Of a stretch of 64,000 bases of DNA, positions 35,056-46,800 are shown piece after piece (position 1 is the stretch's first letter; the number at the start of each line of letters is the position of its first letter). Both the position numbers and the translations under genes were made by a program. The notes beneath the pieces are model-generated. The model saw only the letters and a list, made by a program, of their open reading frames with translations, was not told where the DNA came from and did not search any database. The DNA is from Saururus chinensis (Eukaryota; Streptophyta; Magnoliopsida; Piperales; Saururaceae), in the NCBI GenBank assembly GCA_035235625.1, contig CP141148.1, forward strand, positions 38,007,057-38,071,056, in the 5' to 3' direction.

Positions 35056-35738
35056 ATTACTCCTCTTCCAAAGCATATAAGAGAAGTACAAGTGATAATA
35101 GTGAAACTTCTAAAACTTAACAAAATAAAAGCAAAAAGAAAACTCATTTTTTGTTTTCTCTCTCCTCTCACAAAAAACATGAGTTATACAAATTCTCCCC
35201 TCAAAGACAAAAAGAAAAACATCAAAAACCTCTCTCTCCTAAGTATTGCAAGTATAGGCAAATAGAAACACTCGCAAAAGTAGAATTCAGAAATGAAGTC
35301 CAACTAGGATTATTTTTTTTGTCATTTTCCTCCTACAAATCATTTTCAATTCAAGTCACAAGTCCATTACGTTTCCAACACACCATATACCTTGCTTATG
35401 AGTTCAAACCAATACCACGCCTTTTTTCCACATCCACTTGTGGCCTAGCCTGTTTGGAGATTCCCATCTTTAATTATTTTGCCACATCTTGGGATTCATT
35501 GTTCGGGTCGTTTTTTAACAAGTAAACCAATAAAAGAACCACACTGATAAACGGATAGCGTATTTGACACTCCAATTTAATTATCATGTAACAAATTTCA
35601 TCAATGAAGAGGTTGCTTCATCAATACTTATAATGTTCTGATTTGTTCATAAGGATGGTAATTAGAAGTCATCAATTAAAGACAAGGTTAGATTGCCTTG
35701 TTGCCAATAATTGTTCCCTTATTAACTAGACCATACAA
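35056..35738. other. Gene-free spacer
   Basis: AT-rich, with one open frame (35151-35525) that has no recognisable similarity. Nothing else is supported. Confidence 0.35.
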
Positions 35739-35919
35739 GGAGTATTTTTTATGCTTTCGACCTAGCATAAAAAATGAGTTGATATTTAAAATCAATGGTA
35801 CATCAACGGCCTAGTATTAATGTGCCTTAGTGCGTGTAGCATCAATTTTTTGGATGAGTGACTCTCATGTGTTTTTCACTCTGGGCATTTTGTGAGTAGC
35901 GAGCATGGGAAATGCTTCC
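35739..35919. mobile_element. Fold-back MITE, relative of 3815-4040
   Basis: The left end is GGAGTATTTTTTATGCTTTC. The right end, read inward, is GGAAGCATTTCCCATGCTCG. Its centre carries CTAGTATTAATGTGCCTTAG and similar words. Confidence 0.5.
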
Positions 35920-36012
35920 ACAACACAAATATTGATATATGACAGGTCCAAGAGTGTGTTTTTTTTATTATGTTTTGTTATTTCCCTCCTCAAATGCCAA
36001 TATTTCATCTAT

Positions 36013-36553
36013 TAAAGGGCGGTTTAGATGTTGATTTTCATTAATTCACCTCAATTTTGGTCCAAATTATCAGAATCATATTTGTATACAGAAGGTGGGC
36101 ATAATTAAAAATTATGCCCTAAAGTTAATTTTAAGTCTTTTTAAACCGGAATTGGCCAAAATTACCGAATCACCTCGTGAAGGATATCGTCGATTTTAGC
36201 TCCCAACCCCTTTTTCAAACTTACAGATTCCATATTTTTCAACAGTTACCTCTTGATAAGCATGTCGTATAGGTGAGACCTACTTTAAAATGTCAAAAAT
36301 ATCTACCCTTGTGGGATTTAGTTTAATAGAGCTCGAATTTAGGAGCACAATAATATTGAGAACGTGCATATCTGAGTTTGAGAGAAAGAATTATATTAGT
36401 TTAAAGTTTTAAAAATGGGTTTGAGGCAATATTCAAATTTATTTTAAAAATTTATGTTATCAAACATAAATCTAATTTAGTGGTAAATTATTAGAAAATT
36501 TTGCTTTCATTTCTACCTTTGTTTCTAAAATATTTAACACATAAACAATCCCT
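36013..36553. mobile_element. TIR element, inverted relative of 30862-31390 (copy 2)
   Basis: The ends are TTAAAGGGCGGTTTAGATG and, read from the right, TTAGGGATTGTTTATGTG, flanked by TTA/TAA-like bases. The interior (36230-36430), read on the minus strand, matches 30980-31200: for example CTAATATAATTCTTTCTCTC and CCTAAATTCGAGCTCTATTA. Confidence 0.6.
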
Positions 36554-36685
36554 AAGTCTTGTGGGGCTTACATATTCTAAACTTTAGACAGTGGATTTGA
36601 TATTGATTAATTCCCTAGTTATCACTTGAAAATAGAAATGACCTCTAGTGAATAAATTGAACAGTTAAATTTGATTGAATGAATA

Positions 36686-36887
36686 CTCTCACAATCCCAT
36701 ATTAATAGCTCCATCTAGACAAAAAAATTGTTCCATATTAATAACTCTAATTAGCCCAATTGGAGTGGTTAAGTACTTAAAAATGTCTCTTAGAAACTAT
36801 TTATTATTTTATTAACTGTGATGTCCACTATTTAATAAAATATATTATTTTTTTTCAAATCAAACTATTACTATGAGACAAAGTGAA
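36686..36887. mobile_element. Stowaway-like MITE, copy 3
   Basis: CTCTCACAATCCCATATTAA on the left pairs with TTCACTTTGTCTCATAGTAA read from the right. TA flanks both sides (36684-36685 and 36888-36889). Confidence 0.65.
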
Positions 36888-36945
36888 TATGTATAACATG
36901 ATCATGGGATTATGGGGCCGGGGTGTATAGAAACTCTTAAATATA

Positions 36946-37089
36946 GTCTCTCAGTCTTATATTAATAATTGTATTTAAAAAATTAGTAATTTTTATTAAA
37001 CGGTGAAACTCACATCTAAGAAAAATAAGCCTATTAATATAAAACAAACTTTCCCCCCAAATAAATGTATTAATTTAGAAGGAAGAGAG
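36946..37089. mobile_element. Stowaway-like MITE, copy 4
   Basis: The left end GTCTCTCAGTCTTATATTAA resembles copy 3. The right end is GAAGGAAGAGAG. It is shorter (144 bp) and lies 58 bp beyond copy 3. Confidence 0.5.
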
Positions 37090-37720
37090 TGCATCCTCTT
37101 GATATGGTTGGTGTTCCTGAATTTGCATGGAGAAATCCAAAATTGGTGCTAATCAAGTCAGCTGGAGGTTTGGGGACTAGAGTCAACGCCTCCTCCTCAA
37201 ATCCCACGTGGGCCCAAGTCCGCTGGGGGGGTCGGGTCAAAGTCAAACAAATGAATCTGGATCAGAAGATGGAGGTTGTGTAAAAGAGAGAGAAACACTC
37301 CAACGGCCAATGGAACATGTCAACAATTAAGAAGCAAGGCTTTCGGAGGCCAACCAGTTAGCAACAACCCGTCCCCTTTTGCAGATACTCCCCCTCCCCA
37401 CCGCCAAAGGGGGCAGCTCCACCTTCCTCAACAGGGAGGGAGCCAAACTGGCAAAGGAAAAGAAGGGGTGTACAGAGAGAGAGAGAAGAAGAAAAAGGAG
37501 GCGGCCAAGGTAGAGGCATACATTGTGTGGTACTGAATGGTGGTCACCTGCTGCATGCATTGCCTCTCCTTTCTCCTCCCCTCTTTGATCAACATTGATT
37601 TTGTTGTTGAATATTGGAGTTAATTAATTTGTTTCGCATAGCATCTGCTACATCTAATTCTTTCAGTCTCTGTCCCCTCTCTTGATCATCTATCCTCCCT
37701 CTCGGTTTGATTATAGAGAC
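37090..37720 (+). promoter_or_regulatory. Upstream region and leader of the coiled-coil gene
   Basis: The last about 160 bases before the ATG are CT-rich (TTTCTCCTCCCCTCTTTGAT and so on), as in plant leaders. A GA repeat (GAGAGAGAGAGAAG) lies near 37476. No TATA box is assigned. Confidence 0.3.
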
Positions 37721-38903
37721 ATGAGTAAAGCTCGAGCCTACTCGTCTCCGGAGCTGATGCCTCCTGGTAGCAGCGATCGGCAGGATGATTTAATTACTCT
37801 GGAAGGTACGATTCAAATGTTTTGTTTTTCATCGTCATGCCCCTAGATTTGGTCATTTTATTCATAAACGTTAATCATAGAAGTATATTATGTAGAATCG
37901 TGAATGCATGTTTATGGAGAATATCATCAAGTGCCCATGTTCTTCATATGATCTGGTTTTCATTGGTTTATATATACTTTGTATTGCAGGCATTTCAACA
38001 AGTGTTAAACTACTGTCAAAGCTGATCCAAGATCACAACGAGGCCTGCCAGAGGGACGACAGCTCCCGGAAATCCCAGAGGATAGCGGGCATGATCAGCA
38101 TCCTCGACGACGTCAAGTCTAGGCTGGAGAAGTCCCAACCACCTCAATCAGCCTCCTGCAAGAAGCCCTCTGAGGCTGAGCTGCGCCGGTGTAACACCGA
38201 CCTCAGGCGCGCCCCGGCTCCCAAAGTAGAGCCGAACCTGAAGCAGCCTCCCACACAAATGACTCCGACTGACGAAGAGATTGACAAGCTGCGGAAGCAG
38301 CTTTCGGCCAGCCTCACAGCCCGGAAGGGTCTGGAGAAAATGTTCTCCAGCCTGGGCAAGGAGAAGGAGATCATGGCAGCGGAGCTGGCCAGGAAGGTGC
38401 ACGAGCTGAGCGGCATGGAGGAGCACCTGAACGACCTCCGGGTGCAGAATGAGAAGCTACTGGAGAAGGTGAAGGCCTGCGCGTCGGAGCACAAAGACAG
38501 GAAGGGCGGTTCCCGGGAGAGCCAGCAGGGGAACCAGGCTCTCCTGGAAAGGAACAAAGCCTTGTCGGAGCAGCTGCTCAAGTCTCTCGACATGTATAGG
38601 GCGCTCAAGCGGAAGTACAAGGAAAAGCAAGAAGAGAACACCAGGCTCCGGGCCAGCCTCGGCGAGATCGCAGAGGAAGTGGTGGCGGGGCTACAGAGGA
38701 TCCATGCGTTTCGGGGTAGGGTAGCCGGGACCGCGGGGATACCGGCCGTAGATATGGAGGAGGAGCTATGTGCGGTGGAGCACATGTTCCGGTGTTTTGA
38801 GGCAAAGGCGGCCGCGACGTTGGGCGTCGGCGGCGACAGAAGCGAGTGTGCGGCCAAGCCCAAGGCGGAAATCTCCACTGAAAAGTCGCCGGTAGCTGCT
38901 TAG
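37721..38903 (+). CDS. Coiled-coil protein of unknown function
   Basis: Two exons, 37721-37805 and 37990-38903, joined inside a Gly codon (TLE/G/ISTSVKLL), giving 332 residues. The N-terminus is SKARAYSSPELMPPG, then a helical part LLSKLIQDHNEACQRDDSSR and a Pro/Lys-rich linker (about 85-125). From about 125 to 280 there is an almost continuous coiled coil of Lys/Glu/Leu heptads (EEIDKLRKQLSASL, KEKEIMAAELARKVHEL, ALLERNKALSEQLLKSL, REALKRKYKEKQEENTRLRASL-like). An Ala/Glu tail follows. No catalytic motif, membrane segment or signal peptide is seen. The codon bias is GC-rich in the exons and sharply different from the flanks, which supports a real gene. I do not recognise the family beyond a plant myosin-heavy-chain-like or tropomyosin-like coiled coil. 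Confidence 0.85.
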
Positions 38904-41089
38904 GGTGGCCAACATGTTAGATGCACGTCTCCTCAAGTAGCCCATGGAGGCTATTTGTCTATTAATTAAAGTGAATGATTAATTACTCAGCCCAGAAAGC
39001 TGAGGCACTTGCAATGTTCTTTCCTTCATTTCTTACTTCGATTGCTAGGCGAAGATTAATAATGCTTCTGCCAGCCTTAAACTATGAATAAAACTGATGT
39101 AAATTCGACAATGAAAAAGGAATTCATGAATCTTCAGTGCCTCAATTTGTAAGAGTTTTGCACTACTTAATTGTGGACCAAAATTGATTAGACCGCCTGT
39201 CCTGATATCTAATTTGCAGGCAGGGCCCCCTAATTTATAAAGCTCACATTTGTCTTATAACACGTCTACTTCCCTCTATTTTAGTTAGGGCTGCATCTCG
39301 TGTCAAGTTAGGTCATGCAGGACTTGACCCAACCCAAAATAGGACCCAAATTCCTTAGACTCTACCTGAGATAAGAACTGGGATTTATTGAACCCAACCC
39401 AACCCGAGATAGGACCCAGAAAACCCGGGAACTGAAATAGGACTTAGATTTATATGAACATTTAAGAAAAAACTAGACCAAAATACCCTTAAATTAGGAT
39501 TTTAGGTTTTATATCATCTAAATGGAGCAAACTATTGCATTTACTGAGCAACAATCCAGTGTGGAGTGCGAGTGTTGATTTTCAACCAACAATTTCAAAA
39601 GTCCAACTGGTGTGAAGTGAAAACATACTAGGAGGTTTGATTTCTAATTCCACATTTCCAAAATCCAACCTGTTAAGTGAGGTTTCAGCTATAAAACGAG
39701 TTCTTGTTGTGAAGTGAGGTTCGGCTTGAGGGTATACTCCCGTACCCTAGGTAAAAAAAAGTGACTTGCGGCAAAGGTCAACTACCCATCGAGGGGTTAA
39801 TTTGGTGAGGCTCAATGACATCAACGAATCGGTGACTTCTGTGGTAATGGCCTAATATTCAAACCCTAGTTTTTTCGTAGGTTCGAATACACGATTGTTC
39901 ATATATTGTATTATGGGGCACACATACGTAAGTAGTACTTGCATACACATGCATAGTACAAGTCGTGTTATAAATAATATGATACACAAAATATCGTGTT
40001 ATTAATAATATGATATATGATATATGACATTGAGAAGTCGTGTTATTGTGTATGGGAGACATACATATTGTGTTATCAATAATACGTTATACAATATACG
40101 AAATTGAAAAACCGTGTTATCGTGTATGGGAAGGCATCTTATCATGCTAACGATAACATGTTCTACGAACTTAGCGTATATTTGGATGTTATTTGGGCAA
40201 TTACATTAATCAAAGTGACTCTTTGATTTTGGTCACGACCTGACCATTAGCCAAAAGAGGAAAAGCTATAACTTATTTTATTACTCAGAACCCCCTGGCC
40301 ACCCCAACACTATAAAAAAAAACTTTCTTCTCTGATTGATGAACCTGACCAGAACCACTAGAGACATCATCTTCCCCACTGCAGCCACCTCACATAATAC
40401 CTCATAAACAACATGTTGGTCATGGCCACAAATCTGACTCACTACTACCAACTCTCATTTAGATTTTCAGCCATGTCTCACCAAGGTTCGACAAGCTATC
40501 ACAACCTTCTGTTGTTGTCTCTCTATTTCTGCCTCCTCTAGGATTGACACCTACCCACCCTTTCTGAATGAGTTTGTGATGCAGGAGATAGCTGATAGTA
40601 AATTCAGAAGCAGGCAGATCTGGCTGGGTTGCTGGTTTGGACATTTATTCAAACAGGTTTCACGTTTTATTTCAGTGAAGGGGTATTTCGGGTAACTACT
40701 ACTGGGCCGATGGATGTAGCGTTGCTGAGATGGGTAATTCTAAGAACATGAAAATGACATCTTTGACAATCTGGTTTAACTAAAATGACAATTAAACCTA
40801 TTAGTCATCTCTTTCATTTGCAGGTTAAACAGTGAAACCGACTTAAAATATGGCTTAATCCTTTCTGTAATTGATTACTTGTCTTTGGTATTAATCATTA
40901 GCTACTGGCTGGTATAAATAGTCATTTCGGTCTGTAATGAAGGCACTTTTGAATCAATTGTAATGAAATGATTGTTCAGAAGAGGAATTCCCTCGAGCTC
41001 TATTTTGAGCTGAAGTTGCATCTTCAACGAGATGTTGATTTCCAGCTTGTTTCCTTCTTGTAATTTCCGTTTCTGTCAATGAAATATGA
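38904..41089. other. Gene-free spacer
   Basis: It has the 3' flank of the coiled-coil gene and GACCCAACCC-type words (39310-39440) preceded by TTAGGGCTGCATC. These look like a worn hAT-type MITE. Short GTGTTATNNATAATA repeats occur near 39965-40100 (CGTGTTATAAATAATATGAT and variants). No gene is supported. Confidence 0.4.
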
Positions 41090-41488
41090 AAACCCATTCT
41101 ATTATGTTTTTCAATTTGAACAGCTGCATTAGTTTGCACAGGTCTAGCACCCACATTTGCACCTAGTCCCTCGCCACAATAGGGTCTCCCTCTTTGACAA
41201 AATCGCAGCAGTCGATGAAACTGACTGACCGATCGGGCCGATGCCGAAGGGACAGGACCAATGGACTCATTCCAGCTCCAATCTGGAGCATCCCCGATCC
41301 AAGCCCATAAGTGCACGATGTTCAACCTCGTAGTTGGCTTTGTTGGTGCCCATCCTCTACTGCATGTGCAGTTCATGGATCATCTCCATCAACCCCCACA
41401 ACTCCTCCTCCACGCATGAGTGCAAGACTAGTTGTTGCATCCAAGCCTGTCCAGGGATCTCCAACCACGTATCATGTGATGGAGAAGG
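41090..41488 (-). pseudogene. TPR/DnaJ-like protein pseudogene, 3' half
   Basis: On the minus strand, starting directly at the copia left end, the frames read LLHHMIRGWRSLDRLG, ALMGLDRGCSRLELE and LVLSLRHRPDRSVSFIDCCD. They end with VQMWVLDLCKLMQLFKLKN. This follows the C-terminal pattern of the plant TPR/DnaJ-like family in which a degenerate J-domain (YYALxGxRRGCSRSELERAH, LRHKPD) follows TPR repeats; At2g47440 and At3g62570 are the relatives I recall. It has stop codons and frameshifts. Its 5' half lies at 62118-62385 on the far side of the 20.6-kb copia insertion. Confidence 0.7.
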
Positions 41489-41507
41489 TGTTGACTTAGT
41501 GGGTGAC
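41489..41507 (+). repeat. First 19 bases of the copia 5' LTR, cut off by E3
   Basis: TGTTGACTTAGTGGGTGAC matches the 3' LTR start TGTTGGGTTAGTAGGTCAC at 15 of 19 positions. The rest of the LTR resumes at 48775 after E3. Confidence 0.8.
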
Positions 41508-42692
41508 TGTAATAACCTCGACTTTTATGTGGTTATTTAGTTGCTTCTTGGGAAATTAATTATTTGTCTTAAGCTTCTGTATTATTTTTTTCGATGTGTT
41601 AGTGTTGTGCGTAGCCTCGGTTGTAGGTGGAAAAGGTTTGTACGTTTTCTAGAGTTTAAATGCGTAAGTTAAGGTTACAGAGCTTAAATTAAAACTCGGT
41701 CCTTAATTTAGGGCTCTTGGATTAAAAGTAAAGTTGTTTTGGTCAAGGCGTGTTCTTAAGGGGGAGTTCATCGTGCGACGGGAGTTCTCGAGTTTGAAGA
41801 AGTGGAGACGCGCAAGGTAGAGGTGCACGATTGAAAGAAAAAAAAAGACGAATAAAATAGAGCGCAAAACACAAAACGCGTTTTGCGTTCTGCACAGTGT
41901 TTCCGCCAACGGCAAGGAGAGACCCCCACCCCTCTTTTCACTAGGAGCTCTGTCGCCACCCCTCCCCTTCGCCGGAGTCGGATCGTCTGGCCACCTTGGG
42001 GCTGGCCGCGCCGCCTTTGATCGCTGTCACGCCTCCTCCCTTGCAAAATAGTTCGCCGGCTAACTTGTGGAAGCTCTTTTTGGTTGAAACGTTGCCGGAA
42101 CTGTTGGAAGTCGCTGGAGCCGCTGGAATTCTCCGGAGCAGTCGTCTAGCCACCACAAACCGGGAGGTACCACCTGTAACGCCCGAGATTTTTCACACAT
42201 TTTCCTCAACATTCACGGAAAATTTTTGTAATATAACGTCCGTAAATCGGAGTAAAAATGACGAAATCAAAACCTGATAAAACAATTTATAATTTAAAAC
42301 ACTAAACATCCATTTTCCATCCAAATATTTTCATCACACGGTCAAACATCGTACGGCCAAAGCAAATATCATCAGGCGCTACTCGAAAACACACGTACGA
42401 CTAAATTGCTATGATCATAGACTTTTAAATACAAAACACTCCCAGGCATCCCTGAGTGCAAGTCCCATAACAGTCCACAGACTAATCCAAATGAAAGTCT
42501 AGAATATAAACATCTTAACGTCTCGTCTCACCCAATACATCGGATCGTGGCACAAACAAACTCGTAGTGAGTCAAGCATATACCTGAGTCAACGAGAATC
42601 AATCCACCGCTAAAATGAGCATCCATCTCCAGGAGCTCTCCAACACACACCTGCAAAAGCCTCCCGAACCACGGGGCTAAAAATGGTAGGGT

Positions 42693-42708
42693 GAGTATTT
42701 TCATACTC
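42693..42708. repeat. Conserved palindrome GAGTAT-N4-ATACTC in E1
   Basis: GAGTATTTTCATACTC, followed by AGTAG. The same dyad occurs in E2 (59123-59138), E3 (48201-48216) and E4 (52013-52028), each flanked by TACTGAGTAT...ATACTCAC-type bases on the matching strand (GGGTAT in E3). Confidence 0.85.
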
Positions 42709-42987
42709 AGTAGAAAAATACCCAGTAGGGGAAATCCCAAACGGTGAACTCAATAAGTTCATAAAATACATGCGTTCATGCAACTCAAACATGAAGCAGA
42801 TAGACATATCTATATCATGCTCATACGCATACTAACATACCAAATGCACCATCGTGCCAAAGGCATACTAAAAGCACTATCGTGCTAAAATCGTACCCTC
42901 AAACAAAACATACACAACACCCTTATCCAGGGTCTTACAAACTTACTCGTACCATCGTACACATACTCATACAACATACGCATACTT

Positions 42988-43124
42988 GTACGACCTTACT
43001 CGTACAATCATATGCTCACTCATACAGCTTACACATACCTGTACGACCTTACTCGTACAACTTACACTTACTCGTGCGACCTTACTCGCACATCTTACAC
43101 TTACTCGTGCGACCTTACTCGCAC
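42988..43124. repeat. Hairpin-forming repeats in E1, 33-bp period
   Basis: There are four 18-base dyads with a constant loop CCTTAC. GTACGACCTTACTCGTAC lies at 42988-43005 and 43041-43058. GTGCGACCTTACTCGCAC lies at 43074-43091 and 43107-43124. The last three are spaced exactly 33 bases. Downstream (43140-43380) the sequence passes into CTCATACTCATACAGTC-type short repeats. Confidence 0.9.
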
Positions 43125-44588
43125 ATCTTACACTTACAGTCTTGCTCATAAACTTACACTTATAGTCTTGTTCGGATTCATATGCTTACAGTCTTACTCT
43201 TACAATCGTACTCATACTCTTACAGTCGTGCTCATACTCATACGGTCGTGCTCATACTCATACTCATACAGTCATACTCGTACTCATACACTTACAGTCG
43301 TACTCAAACTCATACTCATACAGTCATACTCATACTCATACGCTTACAGTCGTACTTAAACTCATAATCGTACACATATCAACGACCACTGCAGCTCATT
43401 ATAACTAATAAGCTTCAGCGTCGAAAAGGAAAAGAATGCCACTAGGGCAACACCTTAACCTCCAGGGAGTGACTAGACGCCATGGACTTTTCTGAAGGTA
43501 AGGCACACCAGTGCTCATGGGGCACAGGATCAAACAGGTAAGAGTAGGTCCATGATACTACTTACCTGAGCGCGCAAACATACACCCACACATAAGGGGT
43601 CATACAATTGCCCACACATAAGGGGTCTTATAGTGCCATTGCCACTCTTGGGCAAAAAACATACAGTGCCACTTGGGCAGAAACATACAGTGCCACTCTT
43701 GGGCGGAATCATACAACGCTCTCAACAGAGCATCAAACGTCTGGGCTTACACAGCACACAGACCAAATCGGAAACATACGTCGCTCTCAACAGAGCAAAA
43801 GACGTCTGGTGCTCTACACAGCACACAGACAACATCCCACAAGATAACCACCATGGCAAGACATGATAAAAGCTTAGCCGACTCATTATCGGCTAGCTCA
43901 AACACGGAACTTAATCCGTCGAACCCTCAGGTCTCAAACTCACAACGTTATCATTAGTTGTGCTTATAATTCAAGTTTGAATTAAGTACATTATGCTGTA
44001 CAATTATGCCACACAAACTCACAGTCCTCGACTGATCAAACCGATGCTGAGCCTGATTGAAACCCTAGTTCGTCAGGGCAGCAGACTTCCTTACCTCGTC
44101 CATATCAGGATCAAAACTTACCGTACACCAAAATCTTACAGTCTTACATCTCTGCCATCTACCTTATGGCCAAAACATCGTACATAAATGTCATCATACT
44201 AAGCTCCTCAGAGCCAAACCCAATTGTCGCCCTCTTACTTAATACCTCACTGATTATGCTTACTTTTCACTTCATAAAATGTACGTTATGCTTGTACAAT
44301 TATGAACACTCTTACAATCTGACAATCGCCCAACATACAATCCAACCCAAACCGATCCATTCTAATCCTTGCCCGTCATACTCTTATCCTCTGTCATACG
44401 CTTACACAACCGTATCCAAATTTAGACAAAGCCTCTGCAACCTCTTACTGTCCATTGCCCATACCTCTGCCCACATACACTTACACATATCCATACCATA
44501 GGCAAAAAAGCCATCATACATACGTATGTCTCCCACATACGTATAACATACACATACGGTCATACATACGTAACTTACGAACATGCAT

Positions 44589-44755
44589 GCTAGCCATCAC
44601 TAGCACATGCATACACATTCATACATACTTCACACATGCACGCTAGCCATCACTAGCACATGCATAACACACGTCAAACATACACGCTAGCCATCACTAG
44701 CACATACTCAATCAACATACGAAACTTACCAACAAACACGCTAGCCATCACTAGC
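44589..44755. repeat. GCTAGCCATCACTAGC dyad repeats in E1
   Basis: Four identical 16-base units at 44589, 44642, 44686 and 44740, separated by 44-54 bases of related ACATGCATA/ACATAC sequence. Each unit is a 5-bp dyad (GCTAG/CTAGC) with loop CCATCA. Confidence 0.9.
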
Positions 44756-46100
44756 ACATACATACATCCAACGTACTTACAACCAACATGCATGTCATAT
44801 GCATTTCAACATACCATACAATCGTGCTTACACGTACATCATGCAATCAGATCGTTACCTAACATCCAAAGCATTGAATCATACCATCCTAGCATGCTAC
44901 TACTCATTCAAAGCATGCTATCATGAATTTACGAGTTCAAAGCTCCCCTACCTCGTAATCACGACGTTTGATGGCGAGCACACGACAGTGGCAGCGTCGG
45001 CAGCGGAGTTGGCGGCCAATAGCTTTGCCAAGTGGAGAGAGCTGTTGTCCCGAGGATTTTAGGAAGCGCCGGAACTAGTCACGGCCAAACAGGATGTCAG
45101 AAATCTATGCAGCAAAACTCGCGATCCACGGCGACACACTAGGGCGGCCGGGAGAAATATCGTGCCAACATATGTGGCGGTGCGACCAAATGTCGATGGT
45201 GTACTCACTGAAGATCGGCCGATGGCTAAGACGTACTCAGCCGGCCACAAACATCGAAATCGGCCGTAGACAGCATCCAACGGCGGCGATTTCGGTCAAC
45301 AAAGGCCCACATAAGGGCGGAGAGCGTGGGGCAATGCTCGAGGACAGATGAGAGGTGGTGGAGGGCTATGTGTCAACTCCACTCAATGGCACAGCCATCC
45401 GATAGTCAGGTGGCGCAAAAGCGGCGCCTAAGCCCTGAAACACACGCGTGGCCACATGCACACGCGACTACACACACCCGTGGCCCAAAGGGGCGGGGGA
45501 GAGGGCTGAACGGAGGCGGCCCAAGGCCCACCAAAGGCCAACAGGGCTAAGGCCCTAGCTGTGGCCAATCAAAGCGGCGACATCGCCTATCGCCACCCAC
45601 AGCTAGCACATGTAGTGCGGGCGGCTGTACATCACGCACGGTATAGTGCAGGGCAAGCGGCCCATTCCGAGCGGAGGTGTAATTGGCCAAGTGGGGCTGG
45701 CCCTCACTGTCGCCGAGTCGGGGCGGAGCCCATGATGGCCAAATGGCCCACAACTAGCCGATGCTAGCGACCCGAGACGCACCCAAAACGTCTAATCGGG
45801 CGGATCAAGACCATAGGGGCGAGGCGGGGTCGGAAACGGAAACCCCTTACCGACACTGGGTCGAGGTAGGCTGGACGGAGTCCTACCGGTAGCCGGACAA
45901 CAACCGGAAACACACCGGCGTCCAAACAATCTCACGGACAGTGAGATGCAAAAAGAGAACAAAACCCGACCAAAAGGTCGGCAGCTCACAGTGGAGCGCA
46001 GAAAGCATGGCGGCGGCTCTAGCCAGCGTCTATGGGTTCCTAGCGGCCAACTAAACATAAGTCTAGTTGAGAGCGGCCGCAAACGACGTCAAAATCGTAC

Positions 46101-46800
46101 ACCCACAGCTCAAAAACGGGATTAAAGGAGTGAAAAATCCCGAAAAAGGTTCGGTACCTCGTGTAGGAGCGAAGAGGCCGTGGCGGCGGTCATAGCTGGT
46201 GTCTACGGACTCGTGGCGGTGAGGCAAAACAGATCCTGAGAAGAACTGCCGGAATCCGATGACGGACGGGGTTTGCTGTCGTGGGCTATTTCTGGCCAGC
46301 GACTACTTCGCCGACCCTTTGGGTTGCTGTAGAGTCGCCATGCACCCAGAGTCCAATCAACCACCACTCGCGGACCTACCTTGTTTTTGGGTTAAAACAC
46401 TACTGGGACCGGCAAAAGTTGCTGTCTTGATCCGTTATCTGCCGGTCCCGATGCCATCTCTCCCACTTCGGGTCCTCCTCGCTTACCCTTTTCCTCTTCT
46501 CCAATTTTATCCTGCCCTTTCTGCATGTTTGTCCATTAGAAAAATTTGCAAAGAGATTAGCCCAGTGACTGGTTCACCTTGCCGACGGCCAGGACCATCA
46601 CTACATTTCTTTATCTCCCTTGTGATATGCGCCTAAACCCTACTCATGTTGTTGGTCTCATATCAATTCTTCTATGGGCATGCAGGCATCTGAATCACTG
46701 GTGCGGGTGTCATGAGAGACGTTCATAACCGCGAGCATTAATTTGAGACCTCCGCTGCAGTTTCCACCCCAGAGCCGTCTCTCGTAGTGTAAGGGTGCGT
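46101..46800. other. Unassigned junction region between E1 and the rest of E3
   Basis: GC-rich at first, then mixed. It contains no supported gene. It must hold the distal end of E1 and the point where E3 resumes, but I could not place either junction. Confidence 0.4.

Larger units (their letters stand above)
42175..46100 (-). mobile_element. E1: relative of E2 in opposite orientation, nested in E3
   Basis: It starts TGTAACGCCCGAGATTTTTC, the same end as the inverse of E2's right end. The order of blocks then follows E2 read backwards: GATCATAG block, palindrome at 42693, 33-bp hairpin repeats (42988-43124), GCTAGCCATCACTAGC repeats (44589-44755) and a GC-rich part (from 45000). The distal end was not found; similarity to E2 fades near 45750-46100. 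The candidate 5-bp flank is CCACC (42170-42174), without a confirmed partner. Sequence up to about 46780 may still belong to it. No gene is supported inside. Confidence 0.7.

Noticed and set aside
38144..38878. A 244-codon minus-strand frame over the coiled-coil gene
   Set aside because: It is a shadow of the GC-rich sense frame. The sense frame has a plausible spliced start and heptad pattern.
40954..41376. A 140-codon minus-strand frame next to the copia left end
   Set aside because: It is a mis-framed reading across the frameshifts of the TPR/DnaJ-like pseudogene. The family residues appear in the other frames.
42882..43380. Frames encoding repetitive Tyr/Thr/Ser/Arg peptides over the E1 hairpin array
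   Set aside because: Because 33 is divisible by three, any frame through the array stays open. The signal is in the DNA dyads, not in a protein.
44589..44755. CRISPR-like appearance: palindromic repeats with spacers
   Set aside because: The spacers are themselves related and variable in length, the repeats are short, and the DNA is plant nuclear without cas genes.
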